Source: Acidobacteriaceae bacterium (lineage in GTDB: Bacteria > Acidobacteriota > Terriglobia > Bryobacterales > Bryobacteraceae). Taken from it: a stretch of DNA of 64,000 bases. A program made the position numbers and the translations under genes. Positions 7,702 to 16,131 of this stretch are shown here, piece after piece. The first letter of the stretch is position 1; each line of letters begins with the position of its first letter. Below the pieces are notes generated by a model. The model saw only the letters and a list, made by a program, of their open reading frames with translations. It ran no database searches and had not been told where the DNA came from. Location of the stretch: the NCBI GenBank assembly GCA_019240475.1, contig JAFAYI010000024.1:514678-578677 (forward strand), written 5' to 3'.

Positions 7702-8256
7702 ATGCGCTCGGCCGCAGCCGTCTTCGGGCAGGAGGATTTCGCAGGCGCGGAAACATCCGCAATGGATGAGGAGAGCTTTCATCTGTTCTATAGCCGGACG
7801 GCGCGGCCGCTGCGCGCCTATCTGGGCGCCACGCTGCGCGATCCGGCGCTTGCCGACGACGTTCTGCAGGAAAGCTTTCTGCGGCTGCTGCAATCGAAGC
7901 TGCCGCCTGAGGCAGGAGAGGATCATCGCAAGAACTATCTGTTTCGAATTGCGACGAACCTGATGCGGGATCATTTTCGGAAAGCGCGCGCGGCGAGCGA
8001 TCAACCCAAGATAGAATCCGGCCGCGCATGGCATGACGATGTCGTGCAAAAAGAAGACATGCGGCGGATAATGGAAGAGTTGAACCCGAAACAACGCGAG
8101 TTGCTCTGGCTCGCCTATGTGGAACGGTTCAGCCACGGCGAGATTGCGGGAATGGTGGGCGCCAAGACGGAAAGTATCCGGCCGATGCTGGCGAGAGCGC
8201 GGCAAAGCCTTGTGCAGCTTTTGCGCAAGCGTGTAGGAGTGGGAACCAATGACTGA
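7702..8256 (+). CDS. ECF-type RNA polymerase sigma factor
   Basis: The 184-residue product has sigma region 2 (YSRTARPLRAYLGATLRD, then ALADDVLQESFLRLLQ around residues 49-64, and YLFRIATNLMRDHFRKA for 2.3-2.4). It also has region 4 (PKQRELLWLAYVERFSHGEIA, with helix-turn-helix to about residue 165). There is no region 1 or 3, so it is an extracytoplasmic-function sigma factor. The ATG at 7702 has AAGGCGGA upstream; an internal ATG at 7762 (MDEESFHLF) is also close to where many ECF factors begin. The next gene overlaps its end by eight bases and encodes a zinc-binding membrane protein, the usual anti-sigma arrangement. Confidence 0.92.
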   Translation: MRSAAAVFGQEDFAGAETSAMDEESFHLFYSRTARPLRAYLGATLRDPALADDVLQESFLRLLQSKLPPEAGEDHRKNYLFRIATNLMRDHFRKARAASDQPKIESGRAWHDDVVQKEDMRRIMEELNPKQRELLWLAYVERFSHGEIAGMVGAKTESIRPMLARARQSLVQLLRKRVGVGTND

Positions 8257-8692
8257 ATGCGCGCAGGAATCGAATGTGCTCGCGGCGCTGACCGCAGGCG
8301 CCATGCCGGAGGAACTGGCGGCTCATCTAGCGGAGTGCGGGGTTTGCCAGGACGCAGAGTTGGCGTGGAGTTATCTGAAAGAGTGCGCGGTCGCGGAAAC
8401 GGTCTCCGACGTTCCTCCGGCAGGTGTGGTCTGGTGGAAGGCGCAGCTTGCAAAGAAGCGCGCCGAAGCCCGGCGATCGATCGCATGGATCGAGGCAATG
8501 CAGAAGATCGCGCTCGCAGTAGTGGCCATCGCGGTGATCGCCATCGCGGCCTGGCAGGGTCCCAAGCTGTTCAACGTTTCGCCGTTGCTTGCCGCGGCCT
8601 CGGGCGCCGTGCTCGTTTTGTTAGTTGCGAGCGTGCTGGTGATGCACGGACTGGACCGGTGGTCCCATGATGGCCTGTCGCGTGGCGCCTGA
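8249..8692 (+). CDS. Putative anti-sigma factor with zinc motif and two membrane helices
   Basis: 147 residues. The N-terminal segment contains HLAECGVC, the H-x3-C-x2-C pattern of zinc-binding anti-sigma (ZAS) domains. It is followed by two transmembrane helices (about residues 88-104 and 112-132). The gene overlaps the ECF sigma gene by eight bases, the standard arrangement for a cognate anti-sigma factor that holds the sigma at the membrane until a signal arrives. The ZAS motif and overlap are seen; the pairing is inferred. The last 15 or so residues are cytosolic and polar. It ends two bases before the stop of the convergent YdcF-like gene. Confidence 0.75.
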   Translation: MTECAQESNVLAALTAGAMPEELAAHLAECGVCQDAELAWSYLKECAVAETVSDVPPAGVVWWKAQLAKKRAEARRSIAWIEAMQKIALAVVAIAVIAIAAWQGPKLFNVSPLLAAASGAVLVLLVASVLVMHGLDRWSHDGLSRGA

Positions 8693-8693
8693 G

Positions 8694-9284
8694 TCAAATG
8701 TTAACTCCGGCCTGCCATAGAAAATAGCCGACAGCCTGCCGGAAATAGAGCCAGCGCAACTGCGACCGGCTGAGATGGCCCGCGTCGGGACGGGGCGAAC
8801 CATACACCTTTATGTGTTGCGCCTCCAAGAGCCGCTTGACCCGATAGATATGATACCCGTCGCTTACCACGATGCAGGAGTGGAGGTTTGTGCTGCGCAT
8901 GATTTCGGCGGCGGCGTCCACGCTCTGCCCGGTGGTCCGGCCCTGAGGCTCGACCAGGATGGCTTCGGAAGGCACGCCATTTTCGGTGAGATAGGCGCGG
9001 CCCACCTCGCCTTCGGTGTAGACCGGGTCGCCCCCTGCCCCTCCGGTGGTAAGGATGTAGGGCGCGAGACCGCGGTCATACAGCGCAAGCGCGTGATCCA
9101 GGCGGGCCCGCAGTACGGGCGACGGTTTGCCGCGATATTCTGCCGCCCCCAGCACCAGAATGACGTCGGCCGCTTGGGCTTGGTCGATGGTAGATTGATG
9201 CTCGATTTGCCGGGCTACATAAAACAGGTAGCCTAGGAGCAGGACCAGAAGCAGGGCCAGGCTGCCCGCAACTGCGCGCTTCAT
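8694..9284 (-). CDS. YdcF/SanA-like (DUF218) envelope protein
   Basis: This 196-residue protein has one N-terminal transmembrane helix (residues 4-24) and a DUF218 domain. Its motifs are ADVILVLGAAEYRGKPSP (about 39-56), the ILTTGGAG loop (about 78-85), GRTTGQSVDAAAE, and VVSDGYHIYRVKRL. The fold is nucleotide-binding-like. Relatives ElyC, SanA and YdcF are linked to envelope integrity and lipid-carrier metabolism in enterobacteria, without a settled reaction. The domain faces the periplasm if the helix is a signal anchor. It is convergent with the anti-sigma gene and divergent from the methyltransferase gene at 9359. Confidence 0.85.
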   Translation of the reverse strand: MKRAVAGSLALLLVLLLGYLFYVARQIEHQSTIDQAQAADVILVLGAAEYRGKPSPVLRARLDHALALYDRGLAPYILTTGGAGGDPVYTEGEVGRAYLTENGVPSEAILVEPQGRTTGQSVDAAAEIMRSTNLHSCIVVSDGYHIYRVKRLLEAQHIKVYGSPRPDAGHLSRSQLRWLYFRQAVGYFLWQAGVNI

Positions 9285-9358
9285 GCGGCTCGTTCCAGCG
9301 CTAGCATTTCATTTCGTTGAAAGATTAGTTTACGCCGGGGACAAACGTCTAGCAAAAA

Positions 9359-10135
9359 ATGCAGTTAACCAGCACAAAGAACCCACTGTTGCAGAGCATC
9401 CGGCGCGCGGCGGCGGCGGGCCGGCCGCTTGAAAGCGGCGCGATCGTGGCCGAAGGACCCCTTCTGCTGCAGGAAGCTTTGCGCAGCCGGTGGACGCTGG
9501 AAGGCGTATTTGCTACGCCCGGCGCGCGGGAGCGGCACTTCGACCTGCTGAGCCGCTGCCAAGTGGACATCGTGGAAGTTTCGCCGCGAGCGTTCGCAAG
9601 CGTTGCCGCGACGGAGGCCACCCAGGGGGTCTTGGCCCTCTTGCGGCCGCGCCCCTGGGACTGGGAGCAACTAGCGGGGGGATGCGCGCTGCTGGCAGTC
9701 CTCGACGCCATCCAGGATCCCGGAAACGCCGGCGCCATCATCCGGTCCGCGGAGGCCTTTGGGGCGAGCGGAGTGGTTCTGTTGAAAGGCGCCGCGAGAG
9801 TGGCCAATGGAAAGCTCTTGCGGGCGTCGGCTGGTTCGATCTTTCGCATTCCCTTTCTTGAAGAATGGCAAGCCGGGGAGTTCGCGGGGAAGGCGCGCGA
9901 GAGTGGCCTTGAGCTTTGGGGTCTTGCACAGAACGGCAAAACCAGCTTGGATAAGGCCGATTTCCGTGCCCGGTGCGCTTTGATCGTGGGGAATGAGGCG
10001 CACGGCTTCTCGCCGGAATTGGAACCCTACATGCAACCGGTTTCCATTCCTACGAGGAACGTCGAGTCTCTCAATGCAGCCGTAGCCTGCTCGATCGCTC
10101 TCTTCGAGGCCCGCAAGCAAAGGGACGCTGCATGA
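9359..10135 (+). CDS. TrmH/SpoU-family RNA 2'-O-methyltransferase
   Basis: 258 residues. An N-terminal substrate-binding region (EGPLLLQEALRSRW) precedes the SPOUT catalytic domain. Its three motifs are visible: LDAIQDPGNAGAIIRSAEAF (motif 1, about residues 116-135), the LIVGNEAHGFSPEL loop (motif 2, about 211-224), and IPTRNVESLNAAVACSIALF (motif 3, about 233-252). The family transfers a methyl group from S-adenosylmethionine to a ribose 2'-OH in rRNA or tRNA, and RlmB is the closest well-known relative. The exact target is not evident. Its stop overlaps the start of rarA by four bases (ATGA). Confidence 0.92.
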   Translation: MQLTSTKNPLLQSIRRAAAAGRPLESGAIVAEGPLLLQEALRSRWTLEGVFATPGARERHFDLLSRCQVDIVEVSPRAFASVAATEATQGVLALLRPRPWDWEQLAGGCALLAVLDAIQDPGNAGAIIRSAEAFGASGVVLLKGAARVANGKLLRASAGSIFRIPFLEEWQAGEFAGKARESGLELWGLAQNGKTSLDKADFRARCALIVGNEAHGFSPELEPYMQPVSIPTRNVESLNAAVACSIALFEARKQRDAA

Positions 10136-11502
10136 GTTTGTTCGATACATCGCCGCTCGCCGGGGAGCCGGATCGCGAACTGGCGGAACGTCCGCTGGCT
10201 GATCGCATGCGCCCCCAAACGCTCGATGAGTTCGTCGGCCAGGAACACATTCTCGGGGCCGGGAAACCTCTGCGGGTGCAGATAGAAAGCGGCCGCCTGA
10301 CCTCCGCGATTTTGTGGGGCCCTCCGGGATCGGGCAAAACCACGCTCGCTTCCCTAATGGCTCGCCAGAGCCGTTCCGATTTCATTCCCTTTAGCGCCGT
10401 GCTCAGTGGAATCAAAGAGATAAAAGCCGTGATGGCGGACGCCGAGAAGATAAAGCGGTTCGGGCGCAGGACGGTCCTTTTCATCGACGAGATCCACCGT
10501 TTCAACAAAGCCCAACAGGACGCCTTCCTTCCCTATGTCGAGCGCGGCGACGTGGTGCTGATCGGCGCCACGACCGAGAATCCATCCTTCGAGGTTGTTT
10601 CGGCCTTGTTGTCGCGCACCAAGGTCTACACACTGCGCGCTTTGGAGACACCCGAGATAAGAGCGCTCCTGGAGCGGGCGCTTGCCACTCCCAAACGTGG
10701 GTTGGGTCACCTGGGCCTAAAGGTTTCGAGCGATTCTCTCGATGAGATTGCAGTAGCTTCGAGCGGCGATGCGCGGGCGGCGCTGAACACGCTCGAGTTA
10801 GCCGCGGAAGTAGCGCAGACGGAATCGGCTCGGAAAGAAGCGGCCGAGAAAGGAGTAATCGATCGGCAGGTCGTTGCGGACGCTTTGCAACGTAAGATAT
10901 TGCTCTACGATAAGTCGGGTGAAGAACATTTCAACCTGATCTCGGCTCTGCACAAATCGGTCAGATCGAGCGATGCAGACGCCGCTCTTTACTGGCTAGG
11001 CCGCATGATGCGGGCTGGCGAGGACCGGCTTTATCTGGTGCGCCGGTTGGTTCGGATGGCCATAGAAGATATCGGACTGGCGGACCCGCGGGCGGTCGAA
11101 CAGGCAATTGCTTGCATGCAGACGGTGCATTTTTTGGGTATTCCCGAGGGAGATCAAGCCCTGGCGCAACTGACTATTTATCTGGCGCTGGCCCCGAAGT
11201 CGGATGCCGCCTATCGAGCCCTGAATAAAGTGAACGAAACGATTGAGACAACTGTGGCGGACCCGGTTCCGCTGCACCTGCGAAACGCATCCACCGGCCT
11301 GATGAAACAGATGGGCTACTCCAAGGGCTATGAACACGCGCACAATGCGCAGGATGCGGTCACCGGGATGCGGTGCCTGCCGGAGCGGCTGGAGGGGTCG
11401 GTTTTTTACGAGCCCAGCGAGCGGGGCTTCGAACAGAAACTTCGCGAACGTTTGCAGTGGCTTAGCGAACGCCGCGCGAAAACACAGCCCGAGCAGGCGT
11501 AA
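10132..11502 (+). CDS. rarA: Replication-associated recombination protein A (AAA+ ATPase)
   Basis: 456 residues, the normal length for RarA/MgsA. Residues around 25-45 carry RPQTLDEFVGQEHILG, Walker A is GPPGSGKTTLA, Walker B is TVLFIDEIHRFNKAQQD, and sensor 1 is GATTENPSFEV. The C-terminal MgsA tetramerisation domain contains SVRSSDADAALYWLGRM and GLADPRA. RarA acts at stalled replication forks and is related to the clamp loader and RuvB. The start ATG overlaps the methyltransferase stop. An eight-codon ORF follows at 11516. Confidence 0.96.
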   Translation: MSLFDTSPLAGEPDRELAERPLADRMRPQTLDEFVGQEHILGAGKPLRVQIESGRLTSAILWGPPGSGKTTLASLMARQSRSDFIPFSAVLSGIKEIKAVMADAEKIKRFGRRTVLFIDEIHRFNKAQQDAFLPYVERGDVVLIGATTENPSFEVVSALLSRTKVYTLRALETPEIRALLERALATPKRGLGHLGLKVSSDSLDEIAVASSGDARAALNTLELAAEVAQTESARKEAAEKGVIDRQVVADALQRKILLYDKSGEEHFNLISALHKSVRSSDADAALYWLGRMMRAGEDRLYLVRRLVRMAIEDIGLADPRAVEQAIACMQTVHFLGIPEGDQALAQLTIYLALAPKSDAAYRALNKVNETIETTVADPVPLHLRNASTGLMKQMGYSKGYEHAHNAQDAVTGMRCLPERLEGSVFYEPSERGFEQKLRERLQWLSERRAKTQPEQA

Positions 11503-11559
11503 GGAAAAAAACAAGATGCCCTGCTATTGTGGGAAATAACAGATCGGAGTTAGGATAAC

Positions 11560-11940
11560 GTGTCAGAAACTGTGACTCTAGGAAGGCGCCTGGAAGCTCC
11601 GGAAGTAACCGCAACCGAGCGACGGCGGTCGAGCCGCTTCCCGATTGAGCGTGAACTCCGCTACAAAACTCTGAATCAGAGAACGGAGATTCTCGCCGGC
11701 AACGGCAAGACTTTGAACATCAGCAGCTCCGGCGTGCTGTTCACCTCCGATCATGATCTGCCGGTGGGAACGCGGTTGGAGGTCTCCATTAGTTGGCCTG
11801 CCCAACTGAATGAGAAATGTCTCCTTAACCTGGTGGCCCGGGGACGTATCACCCGGCACACGGCCGGCCAATTGGCTCTCCAGATCCAGCAGTACGAATT
11901 TCGCACCCAAAGCCGCCCCGGAACCGGCAAGGAGAAATAG
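11560..11940 (+). CDS. PilZ-domain protein
   Basis: 126 residues, essentially a single PilZ domain. The RxxxR motif appears as RRRSSRFPIERELRYK (about residues 21-36). The second motif is NISSSGVLFTS (about 58-68), the N/D-x-S-x-x-G signature that binds cyclic di-GMP. A beta-barrel follows (PVGTRLEVSISWP). The GTG at 11560 is preceded by GGAG. Such proteins act as c-di-GMP-responsive adaptors; with the key Arg, Ser and Gly present, binding is likely. It stands between rarA and the NtrY-like kinase, on the same strand. Confidence 0.87.
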   Translation: MSETVTLGRRLEAPEVTATERRRSSRFPIERELRYKTLNQRTEILAGNGKTLNISSSGVLFTSDHDLPVGTRLEVSISWPAQLNEKCLLNLVARGRITRHTAGQLALQIQQYEFRTQSRPGTGKEK

Positions 11941-12003
11941 GCCGGGTCGGGAGAAGTAATCTCTCACGGCATTTAGCGCCGTATTTAGAGCTAATATCGG
12001 TTT

Positions 12004-14118
12004 GTGCGCAGACGCTTTACACTAGCTGCCGCCGCGCTTTGCCTGCTTGTTTTGGTCGCGCTGCTGGTGTGGCAAGGCTCGTTCAGCTTCTGGTTCTCGC
12101 CTCCCAGCCCTCGCGAAACCGTCCTGCTTTGGTCGGTTTCGACGTTGATTTTTCTGCTGACCGTCACGTTGACCTTCATGCTGTTCCGGGCCGGCGTGAA
12201 GGCTTATATCGAGCGCCAGCAGAATAAAGAAGGCTCCCGAATACGGTCTAAACTGCTGCTGGGCGCGCTTGCGCTCTCGATTGCGCCGACCCTGTTTTCG
12301 GCCCTGTTTAACTACGCGGTCCTGAATCGCACCCTGGACAAATGGTTCACTCAGCCGGCGCGCGGCATCGAAACCAGTCTTCAGGATCTGGACAGGTCCT
12401 ACAGAAAAGAGGCGCAGGACCGGGTACAGGCAGAGGCGGAGTGGATCGCCCTGCTGCCGCAGACTCGCGATGCGGCCCAGAGTGGACGAATCGATGCGGA
12501 GTTCTTCCGCGCGCTGGCGGTCGGGCGCGGCATCCGGCAGATTGTGCTCGCGCCCAATCCGGGCGTCCCGATGCTGCTTTACCAGCAGTTCGACAGACCG
12601 GGCCAGTTCGAAAAACCCGATGCTTCGCTGCTGCGCGCGTCCGCCGCGGTGGCCAACGGGCCGCAGAGATTCGGCAGCGTCACGGTGACGGCCGCCATGG
12701 CCGGACAGCCTTCCGCGAATGAGGACACCCTTGAGCGCCTCATGGACGAGCAGAAACAATTGGGAAGCCGGAAGAAGTTCTATCACGACACATACTTCCT
12801 CCTGATTTGCCTGCTCACCCTCTTCGTATTGTTTTTCGCTGCCTGGTGCGCCCAGATGCTGTCGCGGCAAATCAGCGTCCCGATATCGGCGCTGCTGGGC
12901 GCCGCGCAGGAGGTGCGCCGCGGAAATCTTTCCTATCGCGTGCGCGTGAACGCCATGGATGAACTGGCGACGCTCGTGCGCGCCTTCAACGAAATGACGA
13001 ACGAGCTGGAGGGCAATGGCCGCGAGCTCGAAGCGCGCCGCCGCTTCACGGAGGCGATTCTTGAGAGCATCCCCACGGGCGTGATATCGGTTTCCGCCGA
13101 CGAGAGAATCGAACGCGTCAATCGGGCCCTCAGCGGCATCTTCCCGCACGACATCGCTTCGTCGGCCAAGCAACTCGGGCATCTGTTTTCGGGCGAGGAT
13201 CTCGCCGAGGTCCGCTATCTTCTGAAGCGCGCCCGTCGCGCCGGAACCGCGGCCTGCCAGTTGGAAATTCAACGGCCTTCCTCCGTGCTCCACCTTGCCG
13301 TCACGGTCGCTTCGCTCGAGGAGCAGCGCGGGTTCGTGCTGGTGCTCGAAGACACCAGCGAATTGCTGCATGCTCAGAAGGCCGCTGCGTGGCAGGAAGT
13401 GGCGCGGCGGATCGCGCACGAGATCAAGAATCCGCTTACTCCGATTTCGCTCTCCGCCGACCGAATCGCGCGTCAATTGCGCCGCCTTCCGCTGCCTCCC
13501 GAGGCTCGAGCCATCCTCGAAGAATGCGCCGGAACGATCCAGCAAGAAGTGCAGACCGTGAAATCGCTGGTGAACGAATTCTCCGAGTTCTCCCGCTTTC
13601 CGACCGCGCAGCCGGTCGCGGCGGATCTCAACGAGATCGTCGAGGGCGCCTTGGCCGCCTTAACCGGGCGTCTGGATGGGATCGCGCTCTCGGTGGCTCT
13701 AGATAGAAAGATGCCCCTGGTTTATGCGGATCGCGAGCAGTTAAAGCGCGTCATTGTCAACCTGGTCGATAACGCCGCGGAGGCGATGCGGGAGTCTCCC
13801 GTGCGGCGCTTACTGGTCGAGACCACGCAGCTTTCGCCCGATGTCGTGGAGCTTTCCGTGACCGATACGGGCTGCGGCATTTCGGCGATCGATAAGGAGC
13901 GGCTATTCTTGCCGTACTTTTCAACCAAAGAACGTGGAACCGGGCTGGGACTTGCGATTGTCAGCCGCATTGTGACCGAGCATCATGGCCGCGTGCGCGT
14001 GGAAGACAATCATCCGGCTGGAGCGCGTTTCATCGTGGAGCTGAACGCGATGCAAGCCGAAGCGTCCTCCGCTTCCGATTCCGCGGCTGCGGGATCGATT
14101 CCGGCGTTCAGGGGATAG
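12004..14118 (+). CDS. NtrY-like sensor histidine kinase
   Basis: 704 residues. Two N-terminal helices (about 7-27 and 40-60) and a third (about 80-100) precede a periplasmic-type sensor region. A further transmembrane helix near residue 265-285 leads to a HAMP domain (SRQISVPISALLGAAQEV). A PAS domain follows (AILESIPTGVISVSADERI, about 355). The HisKA phosphoacceptor is ARRIAHEIKNPLTP (His near residue 471). The HATPase is NLVDNAAEAM, TDTGCGIS and GTGLGLAIV. This architecture is that of NtrY, the kinase partner of NtrX. The GTG at 12004 is the only start that keeps the first helix. It is followed after nine bases by the regulator gene. Confidence 0.93.
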   Translation: MRRRFTLAAAALCLLVLVALLVWQGSFSFWFSPPSPRETVLLWSVSTLIFLLTVTLTFMLFRAGVKAYIERQQNKEGSRIRSKLLLGALALSIAPTLFSALFNYAVLNRTLDKWFTQPARGIETSLQDLDRSYRKEAQDRVQAEAEWIALLPQTRDAAQSGRIDAEFFRALAVGRGIRQIVLAPNPGVPMLLYQQFDRPGQFEKPDASLLRASAAVANGPQRFGSVTVTAAMAGQPSANEDTLERLMDEQKQLGSRKKFYHDTYFLLICLLTLFVLFFAAWCAQMLSRQISVPISALLGAAQEVRRGNLSYRVRVNAMDELATLVRAFNEMTNELEGNGRELEARRRFTEAILESIPTGVISVSADERIERVNRALSGIFPHDIASSAKQLGHLFSGEDLAEVRYLLKRARRAGTAACQLEIQRPSSVLHLAVTVASLEEQRGFVLVLEDTSELLHAQKAAAWQEVARRIAHEIKNPLTPISLSADRIARQLRRLPLPPEARAILEECAGTIQQEVQTVKSLVNEFSEFSRFPTAQPVAADLNEIVEGALAALTGRLDGIALSVALDRKMPLVYADREQLKRVIVNLVDNAAEAMRESPVRRLLVETTQLSPDVVELSVTDTGCGISAIDKERLFLPYFSTKERGTGLGLAIVSRIVTEHHGRVRVEDNHPAGARFIVELNAMQAEASSASDSAAAGSIPAFRG

Positions 14119-14127
14119 AAATCGAAG

Positions 14128-15495
14128 ATGGCGGCGCGCGGTCCCAAAATTCTTGTTGTCGATGACGAGCCTGCCATTCGGCAATCTCTTCGCGGCGCCC
14201 TCACCGACGAAAGCTATCAATGCGCGACGGTCGAAAACGGCGAGGCATGCCTGGCGGAGCTTGAGCGCGAATCCTACGAAGCGGTGCTGCTCGATATCTG
14301 GATGCCGGGTATCGATGGCCTCGACACGCTCGCGCGCATACAGGATCTGCCGCTGGGCGTTCGGCCGGCCGTCATTATGATCTCCGGGCATGGAAATATC
14401 GAGACCGCGGTCAAGGCGACCAAACTGGGCGCCTTCGATTTCATCGAAAAGCCGCTCACGCTTGAAAAAGTGACGGTCGTGGTGAAGAACGCCATCCAAC
14501 AGCGGCGCGCGCAGGCGGAGCTGCAGCGGCTGCGGGAAGATACGGACCTCCCTGAGATCATTGGCGGCAGCGTGCCGATGAAGGCGCTCCGGCAGCAATT
14601 GAAGTTAATGGCCGGGACCAACGGGCGAGTCCTCATTTATGGCGAGAGCGGAACCGGCAAGGAACTGGTGGCGCGCGCGATTCATCGGGCCAGCCTGCGC
14701 GCCGACGGTCCGTTCGTCGAAGTGAACTGCGCCGCACTGCCCGAAGATCTGATCGAGAGCGAGCTGTTCGGCCATCGCCGGACAAATTTGGACGGAACAG
14801 CCGATCACAAAATCGGGAAGATGCAGAAGGCGCATGGCGGGACATTTTTCTTGAACGAAGTAGGCGACATGAGCCTGAAGACGCAGGCCAAGGTTCTGCG
14901 GGCTTTCGACGAGCATCGCTTCGAGCCGGTGGGCGCGCCGCAGTGGATTCAAGTGGACGTTCGCGTGATTGCCGCCACCAACAAGAACCTGGAAAAAGAA
15001 ATCGAGCGAGGCAATTTCCGCGAGGATCTTTTCTACCGGCTCAACGTGATTCCCTTCACCGTGCCGCCTCTGCGCGATCGGGCCGAGGACATTCCCCAAT
15101 TGGCCGCGCACTTTTTGCGAGAGTTCGCAACCGCCTATGGGCGCAAGCCGAAGGAGCTGAGCGATGACGCGATCGAGGCGCTGATGGCTTATCACTGGCC
15201 GGGCAACGTGCGCGAACTGCGGAACCTGATGGAGCGCATCGTTATTCTTTATCCGCAGCGGCGCGTAGAGGCGCGGCACTTGCCTGCCTTCGACGGCGCT
15301 CGCAAGCCGCCGGCCAAAACCGGGCAAGGCTTCGGCAGCCTGCACGAGGTGAAAGAGGCCGCTGAGCGCGAATACATTCTGCGCAAATTGGAGGAAACCG
15401 GCGGAAATGTGACGCGAGCATCCGAGCTGCTCGGCCTTGAGCGCAGCAACTTGTATCGAAAAATGAAGGCTCTGGGAATCGCGCCGAAAGAGTAG
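14128..15495 (+). CDS. NtrX-like response regulator lacking GAFTGA
   Basis: 455 residues: receiver domain (DDE at 12-14, phospho-acceptor D56 in LLDIWMPG, K108), AAA+ domain with Walker A GESGTGKE (172-179), and a C-terminal Fis-type helix-turn-helix. In the AAA+ domain, the sigma-54-contacting loop that normally reads GAFTGA is replaced: after ELFGH comes RRTNLDGTADHKIGK. The Walker B acidic pair normally read as LFLDE is FFLNE (D to N at about 243). The FREDLFYRLNV arginine segment is intact. It is paired with the NtrY-like kinase nine bases upstream. By family logic it should not open sigma-54 promoters, and may act as a conventional DNA-binding regulator. Loss of GAFTGA is known in some NtrX/NtrC relatives. 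Confidence 0.92.
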   Translation: MAARGPKILVVDDEPAIRQSLRGALTDESYQCATVENGEACLAELERESYEAVLLDIWMPGIDGLDTLARIQDLPLGVRPAVIMISGHGNIETAVKATKLGAFDFIEKPLTLEKVTVVVKNAIQQRRAQAELQRLREDTDLPEIIGGSVPMKALRQQLKLMAGTNGRVLIYGESGTGKELVARAIHRASLRADGPFVEVNCAALPEDLIESELFGHRRTNLDGTADHKIGKMQKAHGGTFFLNEVGDMSLKTQAKVLRAFDEHRFEPVGAPQWIQVDVRVIAATNKNLEKEIERGNFREDLFYRLNVIPFTVPPLRDRAEDIPQLAAHFLREFATAYGRKPKELSDDAIEALMAYHWPGNVRELRNLMERIVILYPQRRVEARHLPAFDGARKPPAKTGQGFGSLHEVKEAAEREYILRKLEETGGNVTRASELLGLERSNLYRKMKALGIAPKE

Positions 15496-15499
15496 CTCG

Positions 15500-15507
15500 A
15501 AGGCGCG
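15500..15507. repeat. Target-site duplication, left copy
   Basis: AAGGCGCG directly precedes the left end of the IS1-like element. The same eight bases follow its right end at 16974-16981. Eight base pairs is within the size range made by IS1-family transposases. Confidence 0.85.
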
Positions 15508-15516
15508 GGCAGTGGG

Positions 15517-16095
15517 CTACTTTGACCTGACGCGCCACACAAGAACTGATATGGTTCCCTTAGGGGTAGCGGCTTCGCGTTCGATCAATTCGCCAAACCT
15601 CGCGGTGGGAAAGATTGGACGGAGCGGTCCCATGCACTTTTCGTGGAACGGTTCGCGTACCGTTGTTAGTTCACCGGGGATAAGGACGGCTACGTAATGC
15701 TCAATACTACTCAGGGTAGCCATCTGCGACCTATAGAACTGCTTCGCGATATCCTTCACGATGGCCCAGAACCAGCCGTTCTCAGGATCGAGAAGAAACT
15801 TCCCCCTCGTAGGTCCCTTAAGTTCGCACGTAGCGATAGCGTCGATTGGATGATTGCGTATCAGATAATCGATTTTTCCGGTATTACCTTGTTTCTCACC
15901 TACAACCAAATTGGGCCGCTCGGAATGTTTTAAGTTCTTCAGGTAGTGTTCCAGATCCTCTTCGATGAACCCGCAACGACCGCGACCGTTACGTTCTTTG
16001 AGGGTGCCAGCACGCAGGCATTTCGTAATGTAGGGGCACAACCGAGGAAGGTGTGTGCGGAACAACTCTGCAAAGATGGCGCCATGATGTGGCAT
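15517..16095 (-). CDS. Passenger protein of the IS element, possible PD-(D/E)XK-type fold
   Basis: 192 residues, no signal peptide or membrane helix. I do not recognise the family. The central region contains GKIDYLIRNH (D76) and, after a strand, TCELKGPTRGK (E91-L-K93). This spacing of D, then E-x-K at the end of two strands, fits the PD-(D/E)XK nuclease core. A conserved-looking KDIAKQFYRSQ helix (Q119) follows. That is a motif-level inference only. The stop codon TAG (15517-15519) lies inside the left terminal inverted repeat, so the ORF belongs to the element. The ATG at 16095 has no clear Shine-Dalgarno sequence and the true start may differ. Base composition is less GC-biased than the neighbours. 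Confidence 0.6.
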   Translation of the reverse strand: MPHHGAIFAELFRTHLPRLCPYITKCLRAGTLKERNGRGRCGFIEEDLEHYLKNLKHSERPNLVVGEKQGNTGKIDYLIRNHPIDAIATCELKGPTRGKFLLDPENGWFWAIVKDIAKQFYRSQMATLSSIEHYVAVLIPGELTTVREPFHEKCMGPLRPIFPTARFGELIEREAATPKGTISVLVWRVRSK

Positions 16096-16131
16096 CTAGG
16101 ACATATTAGCGCCAAAATTGCGGCTCATTTC

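Noticed and set aside
12022..13545. 507-codon open frame on the minus strand inside the NtrY-like kinase gene
   Set aside because: It is the antisense shadow of a high-GC gene with intact kinase motifs on the plus strand; no ribosome site or domain of its own.
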